Positions 8,367 to 17,695 of a stretch of 34,876 bases of DNA are shown piece after piece. The stretch spans positions 29,130 to 64,005 of the forward strand of contig JAMCUH010000007.1 in assembly GCA_023379435.1 (NCBI GenBank), given 5' to 3'. Position numbers and translations under genes: made by a program. Source of the DNA: Thermoplasmatota archaeon (lineage in GTDB: Archaea; Thermoplasmatota; Thermoplasmata; Thermoplasmatales; Thermoplasmataceae). Each line of letters begins with the position of its first letter. The stretch's first letter is position 1. Below the pieces are notes generated by a model. That model searched no databases. It was given only the letters and a program-made list of their open reading frames with translations, and was not told the origin of the DNA.

Positions 8367-9569
8367 TAAAACCCTTCCCACCAGATAGGTCTTTCCAGCA
8401 TCAACGATTTCAGCTCTTACCATTGAATAAAGGTTCAGTGTGCCCGAAACAACGATTGGTCTGTAATTGATATCCCTTATCACAGATGTTCCGTTCTTTC
8501 CATGCTCCACAACCATGCCTTCATGAACACTGCCGATCAGGGAAAAAAGTTTCTCCTCCGTTATTTTTCTGTGCAGTTCCGATATGGATGAGGACCAGCG
8601 TTTTACAGCGTTGGAACTTGGTGTCTTCCTGCCAAAATCCTTTGTGTAAGGTCTTGGTGAGAATCTTGTTATGTTCATTATATCAGGCCTTATCTTCTCC
8701 ATTAAGGAATAGGTCTGTTCGAAGGAGCCCTCATCTTCTCCCGGGTAGCCCACAATAACGTCAGTAGAAAGTGATCCCTGTAAAAACTCTTCTCTGTACA
8801 TATCAACTATGGAAACGAAATCCTCAACAGTATATTCCCTGTTCATATCATTAAGAACGGAATTGCTTCCACTCTGCACCGGTATGTGGAGGAATTTATA
8901 CACCCTCGGGTCATGCATGGGCTTAAATAATTCAGGCACCAGTTCCCTGGTATTCTTTGGCTCCATCATGCCAATCCTGAGCATGAAAAAGTCGTCTATG
9001 TGAAGTATTGCATCAAGGAGGCTTACAAGGTTTATTCCCAGATCTCTTCCATAGGCAGCGGTATCCAGTGACGTTACCTTGACCTCTCTCACATTCCTAG
9101 AAAGCTGCATCTTTACCTGGTTCACTATCTTCTCCGGCCTCCTTGAAACAAGTCTTCCCCTGGCAATACGCGATATGCAGAAATTGCAGCTTCCCAGGCA
9201 TCCCTGATTGATAGGTATGCCCTCCCACAGGTTCGGTTCTGACACCTGAACATCGTCTATTTTCCCTTCGTAGAATTTCCGAAATTCCGACGGCCTCACA
9301 ACCTCAACACTGTCCGTTTGCAGTGACTCGGTTCCCATCACAGAGAGGCATCCAAGAACTTTTACCTTTGAAACCGTGGAAAGATCGGATATTCTCCTTA
9401 CCATTCTGTCCTCGGTACTCTTTATCACAACACACGTTCCAACAATGCTCATGTCAGCCTCATGTGGAGAATGTGTTAACTCCCATCCTTCTGATAGAAG
9501 CTTGTTCACGTACAGGGCAGTCTCTGACTTAGAGAGTGTGCAGCCATAAGATTCAAGATAAAGCTTCAT
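8361..9569 (-). CDS. MiaB-like radical SAM tRNA methylthiotransferase (archaeal e-MtaB/CDKAL1 type)
   Basis: 402 aa; YGCTLSKSE, GTCVV, GCLSV and radical SAM CLGSCNFC (CxxxCxxC); RIGMMEPKNT, HIPVQSGSNSVLNDMNREY; C-terminal TRAM-like. Confidence 0.92.
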   Translation of the reverse strand: MKLYLESYGCTLSKSETALYVNKLLSEGWELTHSPHEADMSIVGTCVVIKSTEDRMVRRISDLSTVSKVKVLGCLSVMGTESLQTDSVEVVRPSEFRKFYEGKIDDVQVSEPNLWEGIPINQGCLGSCNFCISRIARGRLVSRRPEKIVNQVKMQLSRNVREVKVTSLDTAAYGRDLGINLVSLLDAILHIDDFFMLRIGMMEPKNTRELVPELFKPMHDPRVYKFLHIPVQSGSNSVLNDMNREYTVEDFVSIVDMYREEFLQGSLSTDVIVGYPGEDEGSFEQTYSLMEKIRPDIMNITRFSPRPYTKDFGRKTPSSNAVKRWSSSISELHRKITEEKLFSLIGSVHEGMVVEHGKNGTSVIRDINYRPIVVSGTLNLYSMVRAEIVDAGKTYLVGRVLS

Positions 9570-9614
9570 CTGCTATCAGGCGATTTAATTCAGGGTATAA
9601 TAGTTAACCACAAA

Positions 9615-10988
9615 TTATCCCGGTATACCGGAGGCCATGAGCTCATTGTACTTTTCCTCGGTGATTTTTCCGGTGGCAATTGCCAGCTCCTTGATTGGTT
9701 TTCCTGTCTTGAGCGATTCCTGCACTATCAATGCAACCTGATCGTATCCAAGAACCGGATTTAGCAAGGCAGCTGATCCAAAGCTTCTGGAAAGGTGAGC
9801 CTTAAGGGACAGTGAGTCAGGTTTTATGCCATCAATCAGCTTTGTTCTGAACATGTGCATTCCATTGGTCATTATGTCTATGGACCTGCAGATTTCGTAG
9901 TCTATGTTTGGCATCATCACATTGAGTTCGAACTGCCCTGCCATGGAGGAAAGATTGGTTGATGTCTGTGACCCTGCAACGGAATTGCATATCATATTCA
10001 TGCATTCCGCAATGGAGGGATTGATCTTCCCAGGCATTATGGATGATCCCTGCTGCACCGCAGGTATGGTTATTTCGTGGAAACCGGTTCCAGGACCTGA
10101 ATACATTAGCCTTATGTCATTGCTGATCTTTGTAAGGTCTATGGCAAGGTCTTCAATGGCATTCATTACCCTGTTGAAGTCCGTCATGAATTCCATTAGC
10201 CCTGGCAGATTTTCAGATTCCCTGAACTTCATCCCTGTAAGGTCTCTTATCTTCGACACAACATTTTTTCTGAAATTTGGAGATGTGTTTATACCAGTTC
10301 CGACAGCTGTGCCCCCAATATTGAGCTCCATGAGGAAATCAAGGGAATTCTCCATCTCCTTTCTGTCTCTCTCAAGCGCATACTTCCATGCCGAAAACTC
10401 AAGCCCCAGTGTCACGGGAGCAGCGTCTTGAAGGTGAGTCCTTCCAGACTTCACTTCATTTCTGTACCTCTTTGAAAGCTCTCCAAGTGATGAGACGAGA
10501 TCATCAAGCTCCTTCAGATATCTGACCGTCTTCATGGCAACGGTCATCCTCATCATTGTCGGATATGCGTCATTTGTGCTCTGACTCATATTTACGTGAT
10601 CGTTGGGATGAATCACGGAATACTCCCCCTTCTTTCTTCCAAGTATCTCCAGTGCCACGTTTGCTATAACCTCATTGGCATTCATGTTGTAGGAAGTCCC
10701 TGCTCCGGCCTGGAAAACGTCAATTACAAACTGATCATGGTATTTCCCTGAGATAATCATTTCGCAAGCTCTAATTATGGCATCGGCCTTTTCTTTGGAA
10801 AGCTTTCCCCCTTCCATGTTTGCCCATGCCGAGGCTTCCTTGAGCCTGGTAATGGATATGATATGGTCCGAGTCATGGGTCATTCCGCTTATTTTAAAAT
10901 TGTCCACAGCCCTTGCGGTATTTATGCCATAATACTTTGAGTCGTCGATTTCTATGGTTCCTATAACATCATGTTCGGTTCTGCTCAT
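9615..10988 (-). CDS. Aspartate ammonia-lyase / fumarase class II superfamily protein (AspA-like)
   Basis: 457 aa; YGINTARAVDNFKISG, QAGAGTSYNMNANEVIANVALEILG, HPNDHVNMSQSTNDAYPT (AspA-like rather than fumarase-like SSND), GSSIMPGKINPSIAE. Confidence 0.85.
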   Translation of the reverse strand: MSRTEHDVIGTIEIDDSKYYGINTARAVDNFKISGMTHDSDHIISITRLKEASAWANMEGGKLSKEKADAIIRACEMIISGKYHDQFVIDVFQAGAGTSYNMNANEVIANVALEILGRKKGEYSVIHPNDHVNMSQSTNDAYPTMMRMTVAMKTVRYLKELDDLVSSLGELSKRYRNEVKSGRTHLQDAAPVTLGLEFSAWKYALERDRKEMENSLDFLMELNIGGTAVGTGINTSPNFRKNVVSKIRDLTGMKFRESENLPGLMEFMTDFNRVMNAIEDLAIDLTKISNDIRLMYSGPGTGFHEITIPAVQQGSSIMPGKINPSIAECMNMICNSVAGSQTSTNLSSMAGQFELNVMMPNIDYEICRSIDIMTNGMHMFRTKLIDGIKPDSLSLKAHLSRSFGSAALLNPVLGYDQVALIVQESLKTGKPIKELAIATGKITEEKYNELMASGIPG

Positions 10989-11383
10989 GCATGGATAATG
11001 CTCAGCGAATTGAAATTATTTAGTACTAATACATTGATTCTTGAGCCCTAGATTTTAGTTAACATGTATGTTTTAAGAAGGAAATAACTCATTTTAGACC
11101 ATGCCCGGAAAAAATGACAAAATAATTATTGACATTTACAAATAAAAAATTATTACTGATGGTAATAGCACTATAATTTTCGCTGAGAATAATTGAATAT
11201 ATGCAATATCAGATTTAATAAGGCACTGTATTGAGCATGATACTTCTTATAAACATTATGATGCGTACTTATTTATTTGAAGTTAACAATATTAAAATTA
11301 TTTTCCATATTTCGGCATTGTTTTGGCAAAGTAAAAATGCTCCCAAGATATTAATACGAATTTGAGATATGTAAACGATATAG

Positions 11384-13129
11384 ATGAATGACAGGGAAGT
11401 CGTGATTAGGGTATCGGGTGCTGCCGGTGATGGTGTCCAATCAGCAGGGCAGATCATTGCCAAGTCATTTTCCAGGAAAGGCATGAATGTTGTTACATAC
11501 AATTATTATCAGGACATAGTGAGAGGAGGAACCAGCTGGTATCAGATTAGGGCCTCAAGTGATCCTGTTCGTTCCCAGGGTGATGGCCTCGACATTGTCA
11601 TCGCGCTTAACAAGGATGGTGTTCAAAGGCACACCAACCCTGACATTGACGAAGGTGGTGCAAGTCCCCTTTCAAAGGAAGGTATAGTGATTTTTGACAA
11701 ATCCATACAGGGATATGAAGAACACGGACAGCGGTATGTTCCAATGCCTCTTTCAGACATAGCAATGAAATACAGTAATAATGCACTTATGAGGAATACT
11801 GTTGCCATCGGTGCGGCAATGGCATCAATAAACCTCGATTTTGAAACGCTGGCGGGAGTTATAGGAGATCAATTCGGTTCAAAAGGTAAAATTGCTGACC
11901 TGAACGTCAATGCAGCGAAGGAGGGATACGATTACTTCAAAAAGAATCAGGAGCCTTTGAAGAAAAACCTCTCCTTTGGTACCAAGCCGAAATACCTTGT
12001 TGGTGGAGGGGATGCCATAGGGCTCGGATTCGTATCAGGTGGCATGAAATTTTATGCGGGATATCCAATGACACCCGCTTCCTCGGCACTCATGTATTTT
12101 GCCAACCATGCGTCGAAATTTGACATTGTGCTTAAAATACCTGAGGATGAGATCTCTGCCATTAATATGGCCATTGGGGCTAACTACGCCGGTGTTAGAT
12201 CAGCAACTGGCTCTTCTGGAGGCGGTTTCTCATTAATGGTTGAGGCTGTCGGACTGGCAGGAATGCTGGAAGTCCCTCTGGTAATATACGAGGCTCAGAG
12301 ACCCGGCCCATCGACAGGCCTCCCAACAAAGACAGAGCAGGGAGACCTGAACCTTGTACTTGGTGCTGGGCAGGGGGACTTTCCGAGGATTGTCCTCGCA
12401 CCGAGGAATGTGAAAGAGTGTTTTGAGCTTGGTAGAGAGGCCATGAATCTTGCTGCAAGGTATCAGACCCCGGTGTTTGTTATGGTTGATCTGTACCTTT
12501 CAGAGCATTATGAAACAGTTGATTCCTTCGATTTAGATTTTAAAATAGACGAGGGTAAAATTGCCGGGGATAACCAGGAAAACTTCAGGAGATATGAGGA
12601 TACCGAGGATGGTATCTCTCCTCGTGCTTTTCCTGGACAGCCTGGTCTCATGCACAATGAGGATTCTGATGAACATAACGAGTTCGGACAGGTCGTGAGT
12701 GATGCAGTGACAGATCCAAGGGAGAGGGTTAAGGCCATGAACAAGAGAATGAGGAAGATGGAAACTTACAGGAAAAATATGCCTCCAACATATACTTACA
12801 AATTCAGCGATGCAGAATATGCTGTTGTACAGTGGGGTTCCACAGCAGGCGTTGTTGAAGAAGCCGTGGACATACTCAGGAATAAGGGCATAAGGGTTGG
12901 TGCCATTGAGGTTACGCATGTATTCCCTCTTAACCATGACATCGGAGACCTTGTGAGAGGAAAGAAGAAAATTATCGTCGTGGAGAATAACTATGGCGGT
13001 CAGTTTGACAGGCTCCTGAGATCTGAGCTGCTGGTCAGGACTGAGCCTGTGAGAAAATATGACGGGGAGAGCTTTTATCCCGGTCAGCTTGCGGAAGAAA
13101 TTGAGGTTGTAATAAGAGGTGGTAAATGA
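11384..13129 (+). CDS. korA: 2-oxoacid:ferredoxin oxidoreductase, fused gamma-alpha subunit
   Basis: 581 aa; VIRVSGAAGDGVQSAGQIIAKSFSRKGMNVVTYNYYQDIVRGGTSWYQIR; MKFYAGYPMTPASSALMYFA; 4-bp overlap with beta subunit gene. Confidence 0.92.
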   Translation: MNDREVVIRVSGAAGDGVQSAGQIIAKSFSRKGMNVVTYNYYQDIVRGGTSWYQIRASSDPVRSQGDGLDIVIALNKDGVQRHTNPDIDEGGASPLSKEGIVIFDKSIQGYEEHGQRYVPMPLSDIAMKYSNNALMRNTVAIGAAMASINLDFETLAGVIGDQFGSKGKIADLNVNAAKEGYDYFKKNQEPLKKNLSFGTKPKYLVGGGDAIGLGFVSGGMKFYAGYPMTPASSALMYFANHASKFDIVLKIPEDEISAINMAIGANYAGVRSATGSSGGGFSLMVEAVGLAGMLEVPLVIYEAQRPGPSTGLPTKTEQGDLNLVLGAGQGDFPRIVLAPRNVKECFELGREAMNLAARYQTPVFVMVDLYLSEHYETVDSFDLDFKIDEGKIAGDNQENFRRYEDTEDGISPRAFPGQPGLMHNEDSDEHNEFGQVVSDAVTDPRERVKAMNKRMRKMETYRKNMPPTYTYKFSDAEYAVVQWGSTAGVVEEAVDILRNKGIRVGAIEVTHVFPLNHDIGDLVRGKKKIIVVENNYGGQFDRLLRSELLVRTEPVRKYDGESFYPGQLAEEIEVVIRGGK

Positions 13130-13995
13130 TGGAGTCACCGAAACAGATTGTTAAACAGACAGACTATCAGGGAGAAGTTAAGGCAGACTGGTGTCCAGGT
13201 TGTGGAAACTTTGCACAGCTTACTGCTGTGAAGATGGCACTGGCCGATCTTGGAATAGAGCCACACAATGTTGTTGTAGTATCCGGAATAGGGTGCTCCA
13301 GTAATTTTCCGGAATTCATTAGAGCATACGGTTTCCATGGCCTTCACGGTAGGTCCCTCCCAGTGGCATCTGCCATAAAATGGGTTAACCCCAAACTTAC
13401 TGTTCTGGCATACGGTGGTGATGGTGATGGCTTCTTCGAAGGAACACAGCATTTTTACCACACCGCCAAGAGGAATGTTGACATAACCTATATGGTATCA
13501 GACAACCAGATCTTCGGCCTCACAACGGGACAGGCGTCACCAACATCGGAGCTTGGCATGGTCACAAAGACAACTCCGGAAGGTAATATAGAGCCTCCGG
13601 TTAATCCTCTCCTTCTGGCACTAAGTGCTGGGGCTACATTTGTGGCAAGAGCTTTTTCTGGAGACCCTAAACATATCGCCGACATTACAAAAAAGGCAAT
13701 TGAGCACAGAGGATTCTCATTCATTGACGTTTTCAGCCCATGTGTAACGTTTAACAAACTCAACACTTATGACTACTTCAGAAAGAGAGTCTACAAATAC
13801 GAACCTGAGGACCCGGAAGATTTTGCTGTTGCATACAAGAGGGCATCAGAATGGGGAGATAGGATACCCATCGGCATTTTCTACCAGAAGAGCGAGCCAA
13901 CATATGCAGATCGGGATCCCGTGCTTTCAAAGGTGAATTTGAGAGAATCCCCATATTATAAACTGAAGGAGCAGGATCTCGAGGAGTTCCTCTGA
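13126..13995 (+). CDS. korB: 2-oxoacid:ferredoxin oxidoreductase, beta subunit
   Basis: 289 aa; DWCPGCGNFAQL, GIGCSSNFPEF, YGGDGDGFFEG, NQIFGLTTGQASPTS (TPP-binding). Confidence 0.94.
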   Translation: MMESPKQIVKQTDYQGEVKADWCPGCGNFAQLTAVKMALADLGIEPHNVVVVSGIGCSSNFPEFIRAYGFHGLHGRSLPVASAIKWVNPKLTVLAYGGDGDGFFEGTQHFYHTAKRNVDITYMVSDNQIFGLTTGQASPTSELGMVTKTTPEGNIEPPVNPLLLALSAGATFVARAFSGDPKHIADITKKAIEHRGFSFIDVFSPCVTFNKLNTYDYFRKRVYKYEPEDPEDFAVAYKRASEWGDRIPIGIFYQKSEPTYADRDPVLSKVNLRESPYYKLKEQDLEEFL

Positions 13996-14050
13996 ATCAG
14001 ACTGAAATGCTTATATATTTAATATAAAATTATTTATCTCCATTCGTTAT

Positions 14051-14073
14051 AATTGCATATTCAGAGTGCAATT
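14051..14073. other. Inverted repeat upstream of the ABC transporter operon
   Basis: AATTGCA - tattcagag - TGCAATT, perfect 7-bp arms, about 55 nt before the GTG at 14128. Confidence 0.45.
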
Positions 14074-14127
14074 CATAAGTCAGAATGATAAGAAAGTTTT
14101 AGTATTAATATCAATTCATGCGTTTCA

Positions 14128-15159
14128 GTGAGAATAAGATATTATGTCATCAAGAGACTAATCCTTCTTTTCCCTTATATAATAGGGCTTACAATTATTG
14201 TGTTTCTCCTCAAGTACGCCATGGAAGTAAAGGGTATGATACCACCATTCAAATTGAATCCTCTCTATGAGTACGGAATATTTCTCCGTGATCTCTTTGT
14301 TGGAGCATGGGGGTATCTGCCTTCAAATTTTCCATATTTTGGAGGATATCCGGTAATTAAGGCTCTTGGAATGGCCTTTCCCATATCATTTGAACTGATA
14401 CTTTTTGCATCGATCATTGCTTTTGCCGTTGCAATCCCCCTTGGCATAAGGATGGGACAGAAGCAGAACTTTGTGGCTTCCACGTTGGGAAGAACATTTG
14501 CGTTCGTTGGTTATTCCATACCGGTCTATTTCCTTGCCCTTCTTTTCATAATACTGTTCTCCACAGGTGGATCAGTATTCACTGTGAAGGGTGGCCTTCC
14601 CATGTCAGGAATAGCTGCTCTGCCTTACCCTACGCCGTCTTACGTTTCAATTATAGGCACATCACCCTATCTCACCATTGTTACCGGTCCAACGGGATTG
14701 CCACTTATTGATGCAATTATTCATGGAAACTGGTTCCTTGCATATAATGTGTTTCTGCATCTTATTCTGCCCGTTCTCGCACTGGCATATGGAATAGCTG
14801 GTGGTTTCATGATATATCTTAGGTCGGCAACGTCAGAAAACTCATCCATGAGCTACATGACTTATGCCCGTTCACAGGGTATCCCGTCTAAAGTCCTTCA
14901 GCAACACCATCTCGCAAGAAATTCACTTGCGGAATCGCTCGTATTTCTCGGCCCTCTCTTTGCACTTATGCTTGGCGGAGTTCTCATTGTAGAGTACATA
15001 TTCTCGTTACCCGGTATTGGTCTCATAGCAGTGGATTCTATTGTCTACAAGGCACCATATGGACTTCTTGGTTCAATATTCTTTTTTGGCATAATACTGA
15101 TCCTTGCCAATTTCATCATTGACATTGTTAACGTCTGGTTGGACCCGAGGTTGAGGTGA
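14128..15159 (+). CDS. Dipeptide/oligopeptide ABC transporter permease (DppB-type)
   Basis: 343 aa multi-TM; MTYARSQGIPSKVLQQHHLARNSLAESLVFLGPLFALMLGGVLIVEYIFSLPGIGLIAVDSIVYKAPYGLL; GTG start. Confidence 0.93.
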   Translation: MRIRYYVIKRLILLFPYIIGLTIIVFLLKYAMEVKGMIPPFKLNPLYEYGIFLRDLFVGAWGYLPSNFPYFGGYPVIKALGMAFPISFELILFASIIAFAVAIPLGIRMGQKQNFVASTLGRTFAFVGYSIPVYFLALLFIILFSTGGSVFTVKGGLPMSGIAALPYPTPSYVSIIGTSPYLTIVTGPTGLPLIDAIIHGNWFLAYNVFLHLILPVLALAYGIAGGFMIYLRSATSENSSMSYMTYARSQGIPSKVLQQHHLARNSLAESLVFLGPLFALMLGGVLIVEYIFSLPGIGLIAVDSIVYKAPYGLLGSIFFFGIILILANFIIDIVNVWLDPRLR

Positions 15160-16148
15160 AAGACATGCTGGACAATTCTCTCAGGGTTTCAAGGAAAATA
15201 ATGCGTGCAAGAAGGAATCCAAGGTTCTACAGATTTTATCATGTATTCAAGGCACTTGCCAGGAACAGAATGGCACTTGCCGGTCTGGTTATGACTGCAT
15301 TCTTCTTCCTATTCACGATTCTGGATTATGCCTATCCTGCGTATCTAGGAGTAACTCCTGCCAACTATTCCCTTAGGAATGCGATATCTTCCTTTGGGGG
15401 AACTTACACATCCGGCTTCTATTCCTATCCAGGATATCCCACACTCGCAAATGGATGGTATGGCTGGTTCGGATATACGAATTATAACCTTCCAATTTTC
15501 CCGGTGATGCTGGCGGCACTGAAGTGGGATGTGTCCTATACACTGTTCATCGTTCTCATCAGCGCGCTGATTGGAACGATTGTTGGCCTTATTTCAGGAT
15601 TTTACGGCAAATATACAGACGAGAGCCTCATGAGACTGTCAGACATTTTCATGACAGTACCTTTCCTGGTATTTGCCATAGGTATAGCCTATGTCCTTGG
15701 TGGAGGTCTCCTCTATCTCATGACGGCATTTGTCATAGTCTGGTGGCCTGTTTATGCGAAGGTCGTGAGAAAACAGTCAAGGGACATTAGATCAAAGAAG
15801 TTTTTAAGCTCAGCAGCAGCATCAGGATCACCAAGGATAAAGACGGTGTTTTCCCACATTCTTCCCAATGTGCTGCCACCTGTAATCGTTCAGATATTCC
15901 TCGATCTTGGAATAGTAATACAGATTTTTGCTGCTGTGCAGTTCCTCGGCCTTGGTATAGTGAGTAAGAACCTCCCGGACATTGGAAATATGATATCATG
16001 GGGTTTTCATCCCCAGTACTTTTCACACGGCATCTGGTGGCCTGTTGTTGTTCCGGGAATTTTCATCGTACTGTTCTCAGTCTCAGTATATCTGCTGGGT
16101 GATGGCCTCCGGGAGGTCCTCAAATCCGGATCGGAGGTGACGTATTGA
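15156..16148 (+). CDS. Dipeptide/oligopeptide ABC transporter permease (DppC-type)
   Basis: 330 aa; YTLFIVLISALIGTIVGLISGFYGKYTDESLMRLSDIFMTVPFLVFAI; AAASGSPRIKTVFSHILPNVLPPVIVQ; overlaps DppB stop. Confidence 0.93.
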   Translation: MKDMLDNSLRVSRKIMRARRNPRFYRFYHVFKALARNRMALAGLVMTAFFFLFTILDYAYPAYLGVTPANYSLRNAISSFGGTYTSGFYSYPGYPTLANGWYGWFGYTNYNLPIFPVMLAALKWDVSYTLFIVLISALIGTIVGLISGFYGKYTDESLMRLSDIFMTVPFLVFAIGIAYVLGGGLLYLMTAFVIVWWPVYAKVVRKQSRDIRSKKFLSSAAASGSPRIKTVFSHILPNVLPPVIVQIFLDLGIVIQIFAAVQFLGLGIVSKNLPDIGNMISWGFHPQYFSHGIWWPVVVPGIFIVLFSVSVYLLGDGLREVLKSGSEVTY

Positions 16149-17695
16149 CCGAGACCGTTGATGAGAAGGTCGACCTTGAGTTCAATGCCATGGTACAGGG
16201 GCTCAAGATCATTGTGAAAACACCCAGGGGCATCATGAAGGTTGTTGATAACATGTCATTCTCCATCAGGAAGGGTGAGGTCATGGGCCTCCTCGGGGAA
16301 AGTGGATGCGGCAAGAGCCTGGTTGTTGCGGCCATAACAGATACCGTTCAGGATCCGGCCATACTTCTTTCAGGGGAAGTGAGACTTGACGGCTACAACA
16401 TTTACGGTGACATTGATCTAACACAGACCGTGGAAATTAAAAGTGAAACGCATGTGAAAATAAGGAAGAAAAGATGGGCAATGAGGAGGCATGAAAATGC
16501 CATGTCCTATGTTAGGGGAAGAATACTGAGTGTGGTGTTCCAGGAACCGCACCGTTCAATGGACCCTGTTCTCAACATAGGGGATCAGCTCATATGGCCC
16601 GTGCTTGAGCATAAGGGCTCTGAAATAGCAGAAACCATAATCAGGAGAGAGAAATTCAGCCAGGAGGATTCAAAAATTTTTTCCATGGAGGTTTACCAGC
16701 AGCCGGATCCTGAAGTGAGGAGTCATACCATTGAAACTCTGATATCAAAATATGGCTTTTATTCCATCAGAGAGGAGATACTTGATGCGCTAGGAACCTC
16801 AAGGGATCCGGACGAATTTTCTTCCAGCCTGTTTAATATTGCCGGAAAGCTCAAACTCGGAACAGAGCTGAAGAAATACGAGAAGATCCGGGATTATGAA
16901 ACACTGAGGAAGAGGATAGCTGCTCTGGTTCTTTCACTAATTTCAATTGAAAGTTCAGATGACGAGGAAAGAATTGCATCAGTGCTCACAGAACTGGACG
17001 AAGCCTACTCGGAGATGAGATCAAAATTCCTTTTCATGAATCTCAGGCGAAGACTCTTTCCAAAAATAAATGACAGGAACATCAGGAAGATAGCCAGGGA
17101 AATGGTCATAGAGAATCTGAAGTCTGCCAATATACACAGCCCTGAAGAATTCCTGAGGCAGTTTCCTCACGAGGTTGATCCAGGTGCACTTCAGAGGGCA
17201 ATTATCTCGGTCTCCACCATAACATCTCCGGAGCTTATGGTAGCCGATGAACCCACAGCAATGATGGATGTGGAAACACAGGCTCAGGTACTGAACTTTC
17301 TCGGTCAGGCCGTAAAGAAGAATAGGGGGCAATCCCTCATCATAACAACAAAGGACCCTCTTGTTGCCTCTGTCACATGCGACAGAATCGCAGTCCTCTA
17401 TGCCGGTAATATGGTGGAAGAGGCTCCCGCAGACGAGATCATGAAGAATGCCAAGCATCCATACACCACCAGCTTTATCAATTCACTTCCAAGAATACAG
17501 GATGGTGAAACAGTCATGGAACCCATACCCGGTGTTTCCCCGGATCTCGTTGATCCACCTCCGGGATGCAGATTTCATCCAAGGTGCAAGTTCAAGATGG
17601 AGGTTTGCATGGTGAAAAAGCCGAAGCTTACTGAAATTGTGGCAGGACACAGGGTTGCCTGCTTTCTTTTCTCGGAAAAATGGGAGGAAGAATAG
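16145..17695 (+). CDS. Oligopeptide ABC transporter ATPase (DppD-type), enlarged and with altered signature/H-loop
   Basis: 516 aa; Walker A GESGCGKS, Q-loop VFQEP, Walker B LMVADEPTAMMDV, C-terminal oligo_HPY DPPPGCRFHPRC; TTG start overlapping DppC stop. Confidence 0.9.
   Translation: MTETVDEKVDLEFNAMVQGLKIIVKTPRGIMKVVDNMSFSIRKGEVMGLLGESGCGKSLVVAAITDTVQDPAILLSGEVRLDGYNIYGDIDLTQTVEIKSETHVKIRKKRWAMRRHENAMSYVRGRILSVVFQEPHRSMDPVLNIGDQLIWPVLEHKGSEIAETIIRREKFSQEDSKIFSMEVYQQPDPEVRSHTIETLISKYGFYSIREEILDALGTSRDPDEFSSSLFNIAGKLKLGTELKKYEKIRDYETLRKRIAALVLSLISIESSDDEERIASVLTELDEAYSEMRSKFLFMNLRRRLFPKINDRNIRKIAREMVIENLKSANIHSPEEFLRQFPHEVDPGALQRAIISVSTITSPELMVADEPTAMMDVETQAQVLNFLGQAVKKNRGQSLIITTKDPLVASVTCDRIAVLYAGNMVEEAPADEIMKNAKHPYTTSFINSLPRIQDGETVMEPIPGVSPDLVDPPPGCRFHPRCKFKMEVCMVKKPKLTEIVAGHRVACFLFSEKWEEE

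Noticed and set aside
9904-10431. 175-aa plus-strand ORF
   Set aside because: Antisense to aspA-like gene, mirrors its codon structure; no family resemblance.
11001-11187. Inverted repeat CTCAGCGAA (11001-11009) / TTCGCTGAG (11179-11187)
   Set aside because: Only 9 nt exact with about 170-nt spacing; expected by chance at this scale in a ~400-bp region.
12533-13138. 201-aa minus-strand ORF
   Set aside because: Antisense to korA, which is strongly supported by conserved motifs.
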